Positions 52,459-62,298 of a stretch of DNA of 64,000 nt are shown piece after piece. The position numbers and the translations under genes are program-made. The DNA comes from Brachionus rotundiformis (Eukaryota; Rotifera; Eurotatoria; Ploima; Brachionidae): positions 79,978 through 143,977 of the forward strand of contig JAESIW010000207.1 in NCBI GenBank assembly GCA_016802295.1. Reading direction: 5' to 3'. Every line of letters begins with the position of its first letter. The stretch's first letter is position 1. Under the pieces are notes generated by a model. The model had not been told where the DNA came from. It did no database searches and was given only the letters and a program-made list of their open reading frames with translations.

Positions 52459-52899
52459 TGTGATATAGCGAAATCTTTGTAGATATCACTGGTTTAGTTA
52501 ACTAACTTGACCATGAGCGTTTAAGTTTCAAAGGAGCATAAATAGCTGCTCCAATACGTCTAACGAGGAGACGGACCCAAGGGTACTAATGTAAACATTA
52601 CATCTGGCGACGAGGATAAAAGCCCCAGAAGACTAAAGATAGCGCTTCTTGGTGGCAGTAGTGTTTAAAGTATGTGCAGCGGCTACCTGATATGTGTCAG
52701 TTTGTACCTGGGAAAAACAATAGTCTATGGCTGGTCCCGGTCATTGTTAACCCGACAGTGGTCACAATGGTCGACAGTTCCCTAGCATTCGCTTTATAAA
52801 AGTGGGGCAAAGATGTGATATAGCGACATCTTTGTCGTATCACTGGTTTAATTAACTTACTTAACCATGAGCGTTTAAGCTAGAAAGGAGCATAAATAG
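52459..52899 (+). mobile_element. Miniature LTR element (TRIM-like)
   Basis: TGTGATATAGCG starts a block at 52459 that recurs at 52814. The two copies share ~86 bp, up to GGAGCATAAATAG. The left copy can be extended to TTACA at 52602 as a 144-bp LTR (TG...CA). Two bases later comes TGGCGACGAGGA (52605-52616), matching a primer-binding site complementary to the CGCCA-ended tRNA used by many Ty3/gypsy elements. Immediately before the right copy is AAAAGTGGGGCAAAGA (52798-52813), a purine tract. The internal region is only ~195 bp and non-coding. The right LTR is truncated at 52899. Priming would have to be provided by an autonomous relative. Confidence 0.7.
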
Positions 52900-54350
52900 T
52901 ATTAAAATCTTAAAAAAATTTATTTTTTATTTATAAAAATTTCTATTTGAAAAGCTTCAAAGCTTAAAAATAAATTTTCTAAGTTAAAGTTTTCCTTTTC
53001 TTTTTCTCTTAGACTTAAGCCATATCTTTCTTTCTTCAGCTTTTCAAAGAAAAACTTAATAAGTTAATTAAAATATTATCTTTTTTGATGTCAGGCGGCT
53101 TTGACTTATTCATTAATGAAATGTGGAAAACAAAAACAGGCAGTGCTCCAACAAGCAGTGGTTCATCAAAAATATTAGCCTTGATATCAGTTCACACAAA
53201 GTCTCTCACCTTAAAACCTTCTGGATACCAATTTGAGCAAATCAATCAGAATAAAATTGATAAAAATGAAAAAAATTTTGAATTTTGGACCTGTAATTTA
53301 TTCCACAAAAACCTTTTTTTGATAAGTTTAATGTTAATATTTTTTTTTGATTGTTTTATTTGCTTATTTGGTCAATGAAATTGATCATTCCTCAAAAGCA
53401 ACAAGGAGCAATAAATCAACCCCGCAATTTACGGAAGCTTTTGTAATTAATATAATTTTAAAATCAATTTTTTTTAAAACAAACATTCTTTTTCATTTAA
53501 AAAAAAGTATGTACAGGAAATGAAGACCTTTAGTCCAAAATTAAGTCCAAAAATAAATGATAATAAAGAAACAAGTAAATTAGAAAGTGATGATGACTCA
53601 GAACTAAAATCAAGTCTATCATTTGATTTAAAGATATAAGTCGCTTTTCAAAACGCTTTACGTTTTTTGTCATTTTTTTGCGTTTTTTAGGGATAATTTT
53701 TGCACATTGTTTTTTTTTCTGACAGTTTTTTTCCAGCCAGTATTTTTGGTCACAGTTTTTTGTTTGCAAGCTTTTCAAATTTTTTTGTATGGAAACAGCA
53801 CACTTTGACTAGTGGAACTTGCGATTGGCCTCTAAATAGAAAATTTCGAAAAGAGTTGAAAGCGGAAGCAAAAAAATGTAATTAATAAAAAACCGAGTTT
53901 TTTTTTACCACAGTATTTCTGGCTATATTTTTTGGACACGCTTTTGTTATTTTTTGTGACCATGTAGCGAAATTTTAATTGTAGATAAAAATTAATTAAT
54001 TTTTGTGAACCAATAAATTTTTTTTTTTTATAAAATTTTGCCTTTTTTTTAAATTTTATTTGATTGTCAAATAATTAAATAAAAGAAAAAAAAATATAAA
54101 AAAGTATTGATACATATCTTTTTAAAAATTTCAAAAAGTTTTCGAAACAAATTTAGCATTTGTTTTAAAAATAAATCAAAAGCATAGACCTGAAACTTAT
54201 TACCTTACCTTAGCTTAGACTTTATTTTTGAAATTTTAAAGACAAAGCAATCAAAAAAATTCAATGGAGCACGGTTCCGAAGTTATTTTTGAAAGAACAA
54301 ATAGTTTATTTCAAAAATTAAATTTGATTTACTGTTTTAACTTTTAATTT
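52900..54350. other. Stretch without a supported gene
   Basis: Two small open frames have protein-like composition but no recognisable family: 53085-53378 (MMSGGFDLFINEMWKTKTGS) and 53519-53638 (MKTFSPKLSPKINDNKETSK, acidic end). They are listed here rather than as genes because nothing else supports them. Between 53640 and 53900 the sequence TTTTTTG/CAGTTTTT recurs loosely. Confidence 0.35.
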
Positions 54351-54359
54351 AGGAAAAAT

Positions 54360-54455
54360 GCAGAAGGGAAGTATCATTAGAACTTAAAATTCGAGATGCA
54401 TAGTGACATGGATTGAGAATGGAGTTACTCGTGCAAAAATTGTAAACAAAACTAA
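54360..54455 (+). pseudogene. Tc1/mariner-type HTH relic
   Basis: In two frames the sequence reads VSLELKIRDA and then IVTWIENGVTRAKIVNK. This resembles the first helix-turn-helix of Tc1/mariner or pogo-type transposases. Two stop codons lie at the junction (54390-54401). The following ~250 bp show no clear transposase domain. Confidence 0.4.
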
Positions 54456-54459
54456 AATT

Positions 54460-54988
54460 ATTCCATGCTACCATTGGTCATCTTGCTTTATTAGTAGTAT
54501 GAAAATATTATATAATGGTTTGGTAATATTACCTTTGCTATTTATGATGATTTTTGGTTTTTTGTCGGATAAACTGATAAGTCGAACTGCTATATTTACA
54601 TATGGTAATATTCTGGAAAATACAAGTAGGAAATGTGTAACATTTAAATAAATTTTCTCAGATTTATTACGATATTGCCTCCCAGAATTTAAAAGTTATT
54701 CTGTTTGGTCCGTAATTTTTTTATCTTTACATTATATTCATGAACGGTTTTCTTCAAACTGTAGTGGAAGGATTCGGATTTTTTGGACAAATAAAAATTT
54801 TCTTAGTAATTTTTGGTCTGGTGTTATTTTTTTTATTTGGTTTTTTCATTTTTTTTCTTTTTATTAAAAAAAATAAATGCAAAGATCTTTTTAATTTTAT
54901 ATTTTAAAGTTAAAAAAATTTTTTGAAGATAATTCATTTCTTTTTTTAAAATAAAATTCTATCAATTTTATATCTATAGTTTTAATAC
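54460..54988. other. Non-coding stretch
   Basis: Nothing convincing was seen. Confidence 0.35.
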
Positions 54989-54992
54989 TTAA

Positions 54993-55353
54993 CCCTCATA
55001 CAGCTTTGATCGGGTCATTTTTGACCCGATGACCTTTACAATACTAATTCGGGTCAAAAATGACCCGATGTAACTTTTTGTTCATTTTTATTAGGGAATT
55101 ATTTGATTTGATAAAAAAATTTTTTTGATTGACTAATATTTGCCAATTAAATTTAACCTTGTTAGAAAAGACATTGTGTGTTAAAAGAAGATGAGATTAA
55201 TAGAAGATAATGTAGAAAATTTATTTTGATTTAATTGATTGACAAAATTCTATTGGGTAATTGAGTTTATTTTATTGGTTTAAAAATTACAAAGGGTCAT
55301 TTTTAACCCGTCTTAGAAAAAAATGATATTTCTCTATCTTAGCTGTACGAGGG
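54993..55353. mobile_element. piggyBac-type MITE with TTAA target duplication
   Basis: TTAA lies immediately outside both ends (54989-54992 and 55354-55357). The left end CCCTCATACAGCTTTGAT and the complement of the right end (CCCTCGTACAGCTAAGAT) match at 15 of 18 bases. Inside the left end the words GGGTCATTTTTGACCCGATG and CGGGTCAAAAATGACCCGAT form hairpins, and GGGTCATTTTTAACCCG recurs near the right end. 361 bp, no coding capacity. piggyBac inserts precisely at TTAA and leaves no footprint. Confidence 0.85.
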
Positions 55354-55359
55354 TTAAAA

Positions 55360-55790
55360 AAAAGGTTAGTCAGAAAATACTCGCAATTAACTCACAAGAG
55401 ATCACCAGACGCTTGGCACTTTTTATCTCATTTGGGCTAATTGTTGTTGTTGTTACTTATTATTATATTATATTATATTTGTTACACTTCCTAACTATAT
55501 AATTTAAAGTTTTAAGTTCAATGAAATGAGAAAAATGCTAGACATTAACCAAGAGAATAGAGACACTTATTTTCTCACCGTCCCTAATCAAACTCTCAAT
55601 GTGAATCTGCTAACAAATACTTTCTAAAAAAAATTATATATTTTGTAAAAAAAAAAAACAAAATTTTTTTGCATGTACATTTATTTGAATGACAAAATTT
55701 TGATCAAATTTTAAAATTTAAATTAAAAATTAATATATTTTTAATTTAGCCAAAGCTTGACTGCAAAGAATACTTAAACAGTTACTTGAC
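55360..55790. other. Non-coding stretch
   Basis: Includes a TTGTTGTTGTTAC/TATTATATTATAT microsatellite at 55440-55480. Nothing else was recognised. Confidence 0.4.
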
Positions 55791-55794
55791 CTTT

Positions 55795-56305
55795 TTTTTT
55801 GCGTATATTTTTGATCCGTGAACCATTTGGCAATTTTTTTCTCAGGAGCATTGATTTTTGTAGCTAGAATAGAGATCTGATTTTATTTGGTCTATCATTA
55901 ATGTTTAAAAAAAAATCTCTCAAAATAGTCTTGTTTTTACACGAAAAAACTTCATTAACCTTAATTTCTGCGATTCGATTCTTTAGCTGGGTTCTTTCCA
56001 AACAAACCAATGATTTATTTTTTTAGGGGTTAATTTTGTTTTATTTGAAAGCATTATTTTTGATTCCAAAGAGGGATAAGGATTTTCCAAATTTTCGTTC
56101 AGCCAACTTTCTAAAATTAATTTACATTTGATGTCAATATAATTTTTAGGAATTTTTATTTTCCTGAAATTATAAACTTCAAAAGATTTAATAATTTTTG
56201 AAAAGTAATTTCTTATCCATTCTATAAATAAATAAAAAACTTCCTTAATGATATTTGGATTTCGAATGACTTCTAAAATTTTTTTAAAATAATTTCTTTT
56301 GCTTT
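55795..56305 (-). pseudogene. Two-homeodomain gene, decayed
   Basis: A likely 3' splice site (TTTTTTGATTTTAG, about 56308) precedes the frame ETESKRNYFKKILEVI. The first homeodomain-like region reads CKLILESWLNENLENPYPSL, then SNKTKLTPKKINHWFVWKE, with the recognition-helix signature I-N-H-W-F-V. This is TALE-like in its N-P-Y-P loop. The frame stops at 55983. About 60 bases on, in another frame, a second homeodomain-like region begins (TILRDFFLNINDRPNKIRS). After one more shift it ends LATKINAPEKKIAKWFTDQK, again with I-x-x-W-F. Homeodomains bind DNA. Upstream exons are not found; the MULE at 56379-58584 lies directly 5'. The stop and shifts make it a pseudogene or a mis-assembled exon. Confidence 0.65.
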
Positions 56306-56539
56306 CCGTTTCTAAAATCAAAAAACATTTTTTAAATTCTCTTTATTAGAAGAAAATTTTTTAACAAATCATTAAAAGGGCTATATATCATTACATTGAA
56401 AAATTATCATTTTTTATTCGAAATTAATTACATAGAAAAATTAACATAGAAAAATTTAAAATTGAACTCTGGTCAATTTTTTAAATTAAAAAAATGTAGT
56501 TTTATATGAAATAATATAGAATAATTACTTTGACATGAT

Positions 56540-57910
56540 TCAAGTTAATTTATCTAAAAATTCTAAATATTTTTCACTTTTATATTCTTTGTATAAATTT
56601 TTAATTGATTCGTCTCTTTTTTTCTCTCTTTGATCTCTTTTGAATTCAACTCCAACTTTTATTTGCTCTAAACAACATTCTACTAAATGTTGTTCTTTTA
56701 TGAAATGATATATCAATTTATTTATGCCTGGATGACTATTGATGTTGTTTTTGACAGCCTGATGCCATGCTTCCAGACTATTATTAGAACGTGGTAAATC
56801 ATTTTGTATTCTTTTGTGTAAGTTCCAATATTTTATTGGAAACAATGGAACTGAACGAGATCTTTCAGTTTTCGGTAGGCCAATATAATTTTTTTCAAAA
56901 TAATCAATAAATGACTTACCCTCTTTAGGACATAGTTCTTTAATGTAGTTGAATGCCTTAATAGTGTCCTTAATAGGAATGAATGGCAACACTTTTAAAT
57001 AATAAAAAATTCTGTTAAACTCAACATTTTTTGAATAAAGTTGTTTTAAATTATTTTTCTGAACAAATTTCCACAAATTGGAAGTTAAATGAAAATAGCA
57101 GCCATTGATTAAAATATCTGGGAAAGATTTGACCACTGAGTTGATTAAAACTTTTTCAAAATCACAAATTACATGTGTTGGTTTTTTTTTTAGGTCTTTG
57201 CATATCACATTAAAAAAGCGAGTATAGGTTCTTTCTTGTTTATTTACAAGAAAAGCATAAACTAATGGAATATTTAGATTGTTTTTTATAATGTTTATAG
57301 TGAAAACTTGTGTGAAAACCTCAGGACTGATCTCAAAAGTTCCATCACTAAACCAACATGACTCATAGCTGAGCAAAGCAATATTTTCCCCAGTTGAGAG
57401 AATAATCAGTCTTTCAGGATCTTCATTTCCAGAATCAAAGAATAAAAATTTTTTCCCTGATTTTGTATATTTAAATTCGTCCACTTTTACCAAATCTATT
57501 AATGACTTCTCATTTTTCCCAAAAGGTTTAACTTTTTTTCTTTTTCGATTTATTACTTGTGTTAGATTTTGAATTGGAGGCAATGAAGAAGCAGCATTTG
57601 GAGTTATTTTTAGTAAAGTATCGGTAATAATTTCTCTCGGTTTTTCCGAAGTTTTTACTGCTCTGTCTTTGAGATCGTTACATAAAATTTTAGATAATAG
57701 TTTTTCCGGTTTTGCTGGCGGATGAAAATGACCATTTTTGAATGTAATTATCTCAAATTGTTCATTTGTATGGATACGAGCCTTACATTGGACCGGTTCA
57801 AAAACTAGACATTTCCAATAGAGCTTATTTTTATATTTTTTTTCATAAATAAACTCGTTGGCTTCGTAGATTAGTTTTGTATTATCACGGCTTGTTTTTG
57901 TTAAGACCAA
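56540..57910 (-). CDS. MULE transposase (FLYWCH + DDE)
   Basis: A 456-codon uninterrupted frame that starts without ATG (TTG at 57910). It begins in the FLYWCH zinc finger (LVLTKTSRDNTKLIYEANEF, YWKCLVFEPVQCKARI, then NGHFHPP), which binds the element ends. The catalytic core follows: SCWFSDGTFEISPEVFTQVF (first Asp), THVICDFEKVLINSVVKSF (second Asp), INGCYFHLTSNLWKFV (C-x-x-H) and LPRSNNSLEAWHQAVKNNI (Glu). The C-terminus is charged (EFKRDQREKKRDESIKNL). All catalytic residues are present. The natural N-terminus is in the next ORF (57913-58365), in another frame, so one base change or a slip at the A-run GAAAGAAAAGAG is needed to join them. It is potentially active or recently dead. Confidence 0.85.
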   Translation of the reverse strand: MVLTKTSRDNTKLIYEANEFIYEKKYKNKLYWKCLVFEPVQCKARIHTNEQFEIITFKNGHFHPPAKPEKLLSKILCNDLKDRAVKTSEKPREIITDTLLKITPNAASSLPPIQNLTQVINRKRKKVKPFGKNEKSLIDLVKVDEFKYTKSGKKFLFFDSGNEDPERLIILSTGENIALLSYESCWFSDGTFEISPEVFTQVFTINIIKNNLNIPLVYAFLVNKQERTYTRFFNVICKDLKKKPTHVICDFEKVLINSVVKSFPDILINGCYFHLTSNLWKFVQKNNLKQLYSKNVEFNRIFYYLKVLPFIPIKDTIKAFNYIKELCPKEGKSFIDYFEKNYIGLPKTERSRSVPLFPIKYWNLHKRIQNDLPRSNNSLEAWHQAVKNNINSHPGINKLIYHFIKEQHLVECCLEQIKVGVEFKRDQREKKRDESIKNLYKEYKSEKYLEFLDKLT

Positions 57911-57912
57911 AT

Positions 57913-58365
57913 CTACTCTTTTCTTTCACCAATATTTTCCTCGTCAATTAAAAGGTCACTTTCATTGAAAAATTCTTCTTCACTTTTACGGAAGTCTTCT
58001 ACAATTGAAACAATTGATTCTGAATCACTATAATCAACTAACTTATGTTCCGGAGTTTGTTTTACTTCAATTGTTTTATTCAAATTATCTCCAGACAATT
58101 TATGGTCAATTTGATTAACAACTGAATGCATGGACACGCACGGGCCTATCACCGAACTAGCAAGCCAGTTCATGTCAAGATCAGCATTCTCAGCTAACTC
58201 CTGTTCATCTTCGTCATTATCATCCATGTTCTTCTGTTCATTGTACAAACTAGTCAATCGGACTGAATCATCCACCTTGCTACTTGCTATTCTTGGCACA
58301 TTCCTTGATCTTAGCCTCATCGGTGAGATGGTATTTAATTTAAGATTTTTAAATAAATTTTCCAT
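57913..58365 (-). CDS. Acidic N-terminal region of the MULE protein
   Basis: A 150-aa frame with ATG: MENLFKNLKLNTISPMRLRS, then SKVDDSVRLTSLYNEQKNM and acidic stretches (MDDNDEDEQELAENADLDMN, FRKSEEEFFNESDLLIDEEN). It lies inside the TIRs and ends with TAG at 57913-57915, only ~4 bases from where the FLYWCH frame becomes open. Its position and the analogous acidic leader in the MULE at 18273-18638 suggest one protein of ~600 residues split by a one-base shift. Alternatively it is a separate accessory protein. No domain is recognised. Confidence 0.65.
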   Translation of the reverse strand: MENLFKNLKLNTISPMRLRSRNVPRIASSKVDDSVRLTSLYNEQKNMDDNDEDEQELAENADLDMNWLASSVIGPCVSMHSVVNQIDHKLSGDNLNKTIEVKQTPEHKLVDYSDSESIVSIVEDFRKSEEEFFNESDLLIDEENIGERKE

Positions 58366-58756
58366 TTATTTACTTAAGCCAAAAATTCAAAAATTCTATT
58401 ACAGTAATTTTTTAAAAAAAATATAATAAAATTTAAATTAAAATATAAAGTGATTAAATATAATTCGAAATAAACTTTGTCTTTTTTCAATGTAAGTTTT
58501 CTATGTAATAAATTTCGAATAAAAAATGATAATTTTTCAATGAAAATTTTCTATGCTAATTTTTTCAATGTAATGATATGGCCCCTTTAAAAGAAACATG
58601 AAAAAAAAAATTAAAAATATTGTGATAAGTTATGAATCTAGTTTTTCGATACGATAATCAATAATATAGATTCAAAAATTGAACTCGATATTTTACTTTT
58701 CTTTTTCAATCAAAATTTTTATTTATTGCTTATTTTACTGTAAAAAATAATTTTTA

Positions 58757-60520
58757 TTGATTCACTATAGAAATTGTTGCGCAATGATTAATTTTGATTT
58801 TAAACCTAGCTGTTCTGATGGAGTAAATGTCGGAAAAATAGCAAAAAGGATATTAAAAAAAATAGAAAAAAAGCAAAACAATCTTGAATTCTTGCTTGTT
58901 AAACAATTGAATACCAAAAAGATTGTTCCAATCAATTTCTCAAAATTGATGATTTTTCTGTTTTAAAACGTAAAACAATGCAAAATATAATTTTTTTGGG
59001 TTCTTTTCAATTAAGGCAAGCTAAAAGCAAAAAAAGCGATTTAGCAGAAAATCCGACTGCCTATATTGTTAAAAATGATTTTATTCGTAAAAAAACAAAG
59101 AAGATGTATTCCAAATTCAAGGGGACAAAAATTATCTCAGTAAAACTACCTTCAAGACATCAGCGAGGGAGAAAAAAATTATAAATTCTCAAAGTGAAAA
59201 TCATATCGACTATAAAAAATTCATACAAAGTTTTTGTTCAATATACACCTAAGTTAGATTGTTCTAAAGGGATTAATTGTAAATTATTAAATTTTTTTTA
59301 TTGTTAAGATTTTATAAATAATTAACTTTAAAGCATACATTTGCAGCTGTTTGTCTGGTCGAAAAGTTGCTGGTTGTTGTAGCCATGTTGCAGCATTAAT
59401 ATTCTTTTTTGCTTATGCAAAACACAAAGAAATCTTTTCACTTGCAGAAGGTTTAAATAATATCCTAATAAAAATGGACAGTAATACTCCTCCAAAAGAC
59501 CCAATATATTTCAGAAATAAAAGAAGAAAGGTTCATGTTTCAAGTAGCTCAGATTCATCATGTAGTAATGATAAAGCCGATGAAAATCGTTCTGAAATTA
59601 AAAAAAGTAAAGAAACTAGACAATATGTAACAAACAAATACAATTTGGATACAAAACAAAATTATGATTCAATGAAATCCAATTTAAAAAATGATCAAAA
59701 AACAGAGAGCGAGAGTGGATCATTTGTTTTACTCAGTATTAAATTAAGATTTTGAAAATCATGTTCCTAAATGGTCTGCACTAATAGAGTATAATGGTCT
59801 TAAAGACGTTTATGTAAAGGATACATGTACTATTGATTATCATTTGTTAGCACTTTGGTATTTTTCAATTATAAAACCAAATGGAATGATAAATTTAGAT
59901 TCTGCTATAAAAAACATTTTAGATAATATTTTACTTCATATAAATAACTTAAATTGGGATAAGGCAAGAGAAATCTGGATAAACTGTATTATGGAATATA
60001 AAGAAAGGCCATTAAAAGAGATATGACATATCAATTATCATTATATGGAAGTGAGGTTGAATATTTGAATATTTGAATATATGTTGAATATATGGTTATT
60101 CATTAAAAACATGAATTATGGCAGAAATGGAGTTCAAATTGTATTAACAATCCTAAAATAATAATAAGTTACGATTCAGAACTAATTTTTTTTAAAAAAG
60201 AAAATGATTTAATCAAGCTCTATTCTTGCTATAGCGAAAAATGCGCTCAATGTAGATTAAGTATAATTCCAGAAATAAGATTTATCAAAAAGCCAACTTA
60301 TGTTTTTATTCAGTCGATTAATAACAACATTTACGTCGATGATTTACCGAAAATAATAACCATCGAAAATTGTAGATTCCGATTTTTATACTCAACTGTT
60401 TACAAACCAGGACACTTTTTAGGAATTTTTGAAATTAACAATAATCTTTACTCCGTGGATGACATAACTAGAAATGTAACATATTTATGTTCTTCAAAAA
60501 AGCAATTAAACCAATAAAAT
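58757..60520 (+). pseudogene. Spliced SWIM-domain transposon gene with peptidase-like tail
   Basis: Order on the plus strand: FDFKPSCSDGVNVGKIAKRI; IIFLGSFQLRQAKS and KLPSRHQRGRKKL (58978-59184); after a shift, SYKVFVQYTPKLDCSKGIN. A 55-nt intron (59279-59333, GT-AG) follows, then YICSCLSGRKVAGCCSHVAA, which completes a SWIM finger (C-x-C...C-x-H) only when spliced. The LGSFQL-QAKS / SRH / SWIM series is the C-terminal region of DDE transposons of the ISL2EU/Tnp4 kind. A serine/acidic linker (HVSSSSDSSCSNDKADENRS) follows. From 59760 comes DTCTIDYHLLALW and, after shifts, CAQCRLSIIP, YKPGHFLGIFEINN and YSVDD (to 60517). This Cys-box/His-box series resembles ubiquitin-peptidase-like folds. At least four lesions are present. 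Confidence 0.6.
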
Positions 60521-60524
60521 AGTG

Positions 60525-61300
60525 AGAATTATTTTTATAATCAATTTGCAACTACCATTTCTTTTTACTTATTAGTGGGAAATTAGGCTTTATTAAAGAA
60601 TAAAATTAAATTTTTTTAAATTATAAAAATAAATAAATACAAAATAATTTTTTTAACTTTTGATTATTTAATAAAAAATTGTAAATTTTATATTGATAAT
60701 TTAAAAATAAAACATTTTTTATTCTGAATAAGAATTTCAGTTCAGAACAAAATCTAAAATCTTTTTAATGTATAAGATGCGTCAAAAAATAGAACAAAGC
60801 AAATACTTTACAAATTATTGAAAGCAACTCAAATCTTTATTGAATGAAATGAAAAACTTGATTTGAGTTCTTAATAATCATGACTGTCTGACTTATTAGA
60901 ACATTTTTAATTAATCATCTTATGACTTGTATTTAAGGTCTTAATTTCTTGTACATACTTTAAAAATAAAAAAAAAAATGGTTTCTAAATTCAATTAAAA
61001 AATATTACACAGGCTTCAATTAATTGAGGAGTATACTAATTCCTTTTCATCCTACAAATTAGTCAGAAGATTGCTTAATTTTTGTTTAAGTAGTATTTTT
61101 TTTCAAAAATAAAGAAGACAAAATCATTAAACAAATAAACAAAAATATAGTTAAATTGGTAATAAAATAGCTGCTTTTGGAAAAAATCCGAATACAAAAT
61201 TCAAGATTTATTTCATTTTCAACAATTTTATTTTGTTATTTTGTTCAACTTTTGTATGGGATTCCGGAGGTTTGAGCTTATATTAATGCTAATAACAACT
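60525..61300. other. Non-coding AT-rich stretch
   Basis: No gene or repeat was recognised. Confidence 0.4.
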
Positions 61301-61303
61301 ACT

Positions 61304-61438
61304 TTATTTCGTTTCGTTGAATCCGGCAGCTCGATAGACATGGCCACTGTCATCTTGCATGTTGTCTGAAAGCTTACGAAACTTAAATATAATGCAGCCG
61401 AACGAGAACTTGTCTCTTGATCTAGAATTTTTGAGAGA
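61304..61438 (-). pseudogene. Short conserved-looking coding fragment, unidentified
   Basis: A ~43-codon frame reads SRDKFSFGCIIFKFRKLSDN, MQDDSGHVYRAAGFNETK and stops at 61304-61306. It is clearly richer in GC than its surroundings, and its word SGHVYRAAGF looks like conserved protein. CTTTCAG within the frame could also be a 3' splice site. I do not recognise it. It could be the last exon of a gene or a fragment. Confidence 0.4.
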
Positions 61439-61776
61439 GTTTTATATTTTCTTAAATAAATCCTAAATTCTTAAAACTTAGATATTAAATAAAATAATAT
61501 TGAAATTCTTTTAATGTAAAATTTTTTTTTGCTTAGTTTGGTTCAACATTAAATTAAAAAAAAAATCTATTTTTAAGCTAGATTTGTCAACATAAAAATT
61601 TTATTTTCCAAGTTGGTAAACTTTGGAAGAAAAATTGAAAAATATTTTAAATATTCCAAATAAAGTTTAAACAAGGTATCTTTATTGAAGAAAATAAAAG
61701 AATTTAAGAAATCTAATCAAATACAAAACAAGGGCAAATTTTCAATTCAAATCCTGTATTCCTCTTTAGATCTAAA

Positions 61777-62070
61777 CTAATTTTCAATAATCATTTTGCC
61801 ATTGCATGGTATTATTTGAGTTCCTTTGAATGCTTCAGTCAAAGTAGTATTCGAATTTTGCATATTAATAACTTTATTTTTATACTCTTCTAATATTGTT
61901 TCCTTTTCATTAAAATCTAGTTCAACTATGTTTTTATCTTCTTCATAAAAATCGGCATCCAAAGCATCGTTATTGTATTTGATGCAAAAATTTCCATCAT
62001 TTGGTGCTGCTGTAGTTGAATTTAAAGTTGTCTCGTTGCTATTCTGTTCTGAGTTTCTTCTTCATTCATA
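61777..62070 (-). CDS. Small acidic protein, unidentified (one probable frameshift)
   Basis: The frame from 61962 (MDADFYEEDKNIVELDFNEK) ends IIPCNGKMIIEN at 61777. The same frame is open upstream to about 62055 (SNETTLNSTTAAPNDGNFCI). A possible true start, MNEEETQN, lies at ~62070 in another frame, one base away. The predicted protein of ~100 residues is acidic, has a Ser/Thr/Asn-rich first third and no membrane segment. No family is recognised. Confidence 0.4.
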
Positions 62071-62298
62071 ATGAAATATTTTCTTTTTATAAAAGCAACT
62101 GAATTAAATTTAAGATTAGAGATATATGTAACTTTTTTTCTATATATGTTTGATATGTTTGAAAATAAGTGGGAAATAATCCCATTATTTTAACAGCTGT
62201 AAACCATTTTATCTATCTTATATTTAAAATTTTAATTTTCTTAAGCTATTTAATTATTATATAAACTCGAAAAATCTAAAATTTTTAAATTTGAACAT

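Larger units (their letters stand above)
56379..58584 (-). mobile_element. Complete MULE with TIRs and 9-bp target duplication
   Basis: CATTAAAAG (56370-56378) and CTTTAAAAG (58585-58593) flank 2206 bp and match at 8 of 9 bases. The left end GGCTATATATCATTACATTG and the complement of the right end (GGGCCATATCATTACATTG) are alike. The inverted similarity continues for ~90 bp (AAAAATTATCATTTTTTATT, CGAAATT-ATTACATAGAAAA), with a ~25-bp duplication in the right TIR. The element contains one transposase gene on the minus strand, with a single apparent frameshift. It is the best-preserved element of the window. Confidence 0.88.

Noticed and set aside
53085..53378. 97-aa plus-strand ORF with a C-terminal hydrophobic stretch
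   Set aside because: No recognisable family, and the hydrophobic end comes from T-runs; not reported as a gene, only mentioned in the intergenic entry.
54403..54651. 82-aa plus-strand ORF with hydrophobic stretch
   Set aside because: Its first 16 codons belong to a Tc1-type HTH relic. The hydrophobic remainder is poly-T derived and shows no domain.
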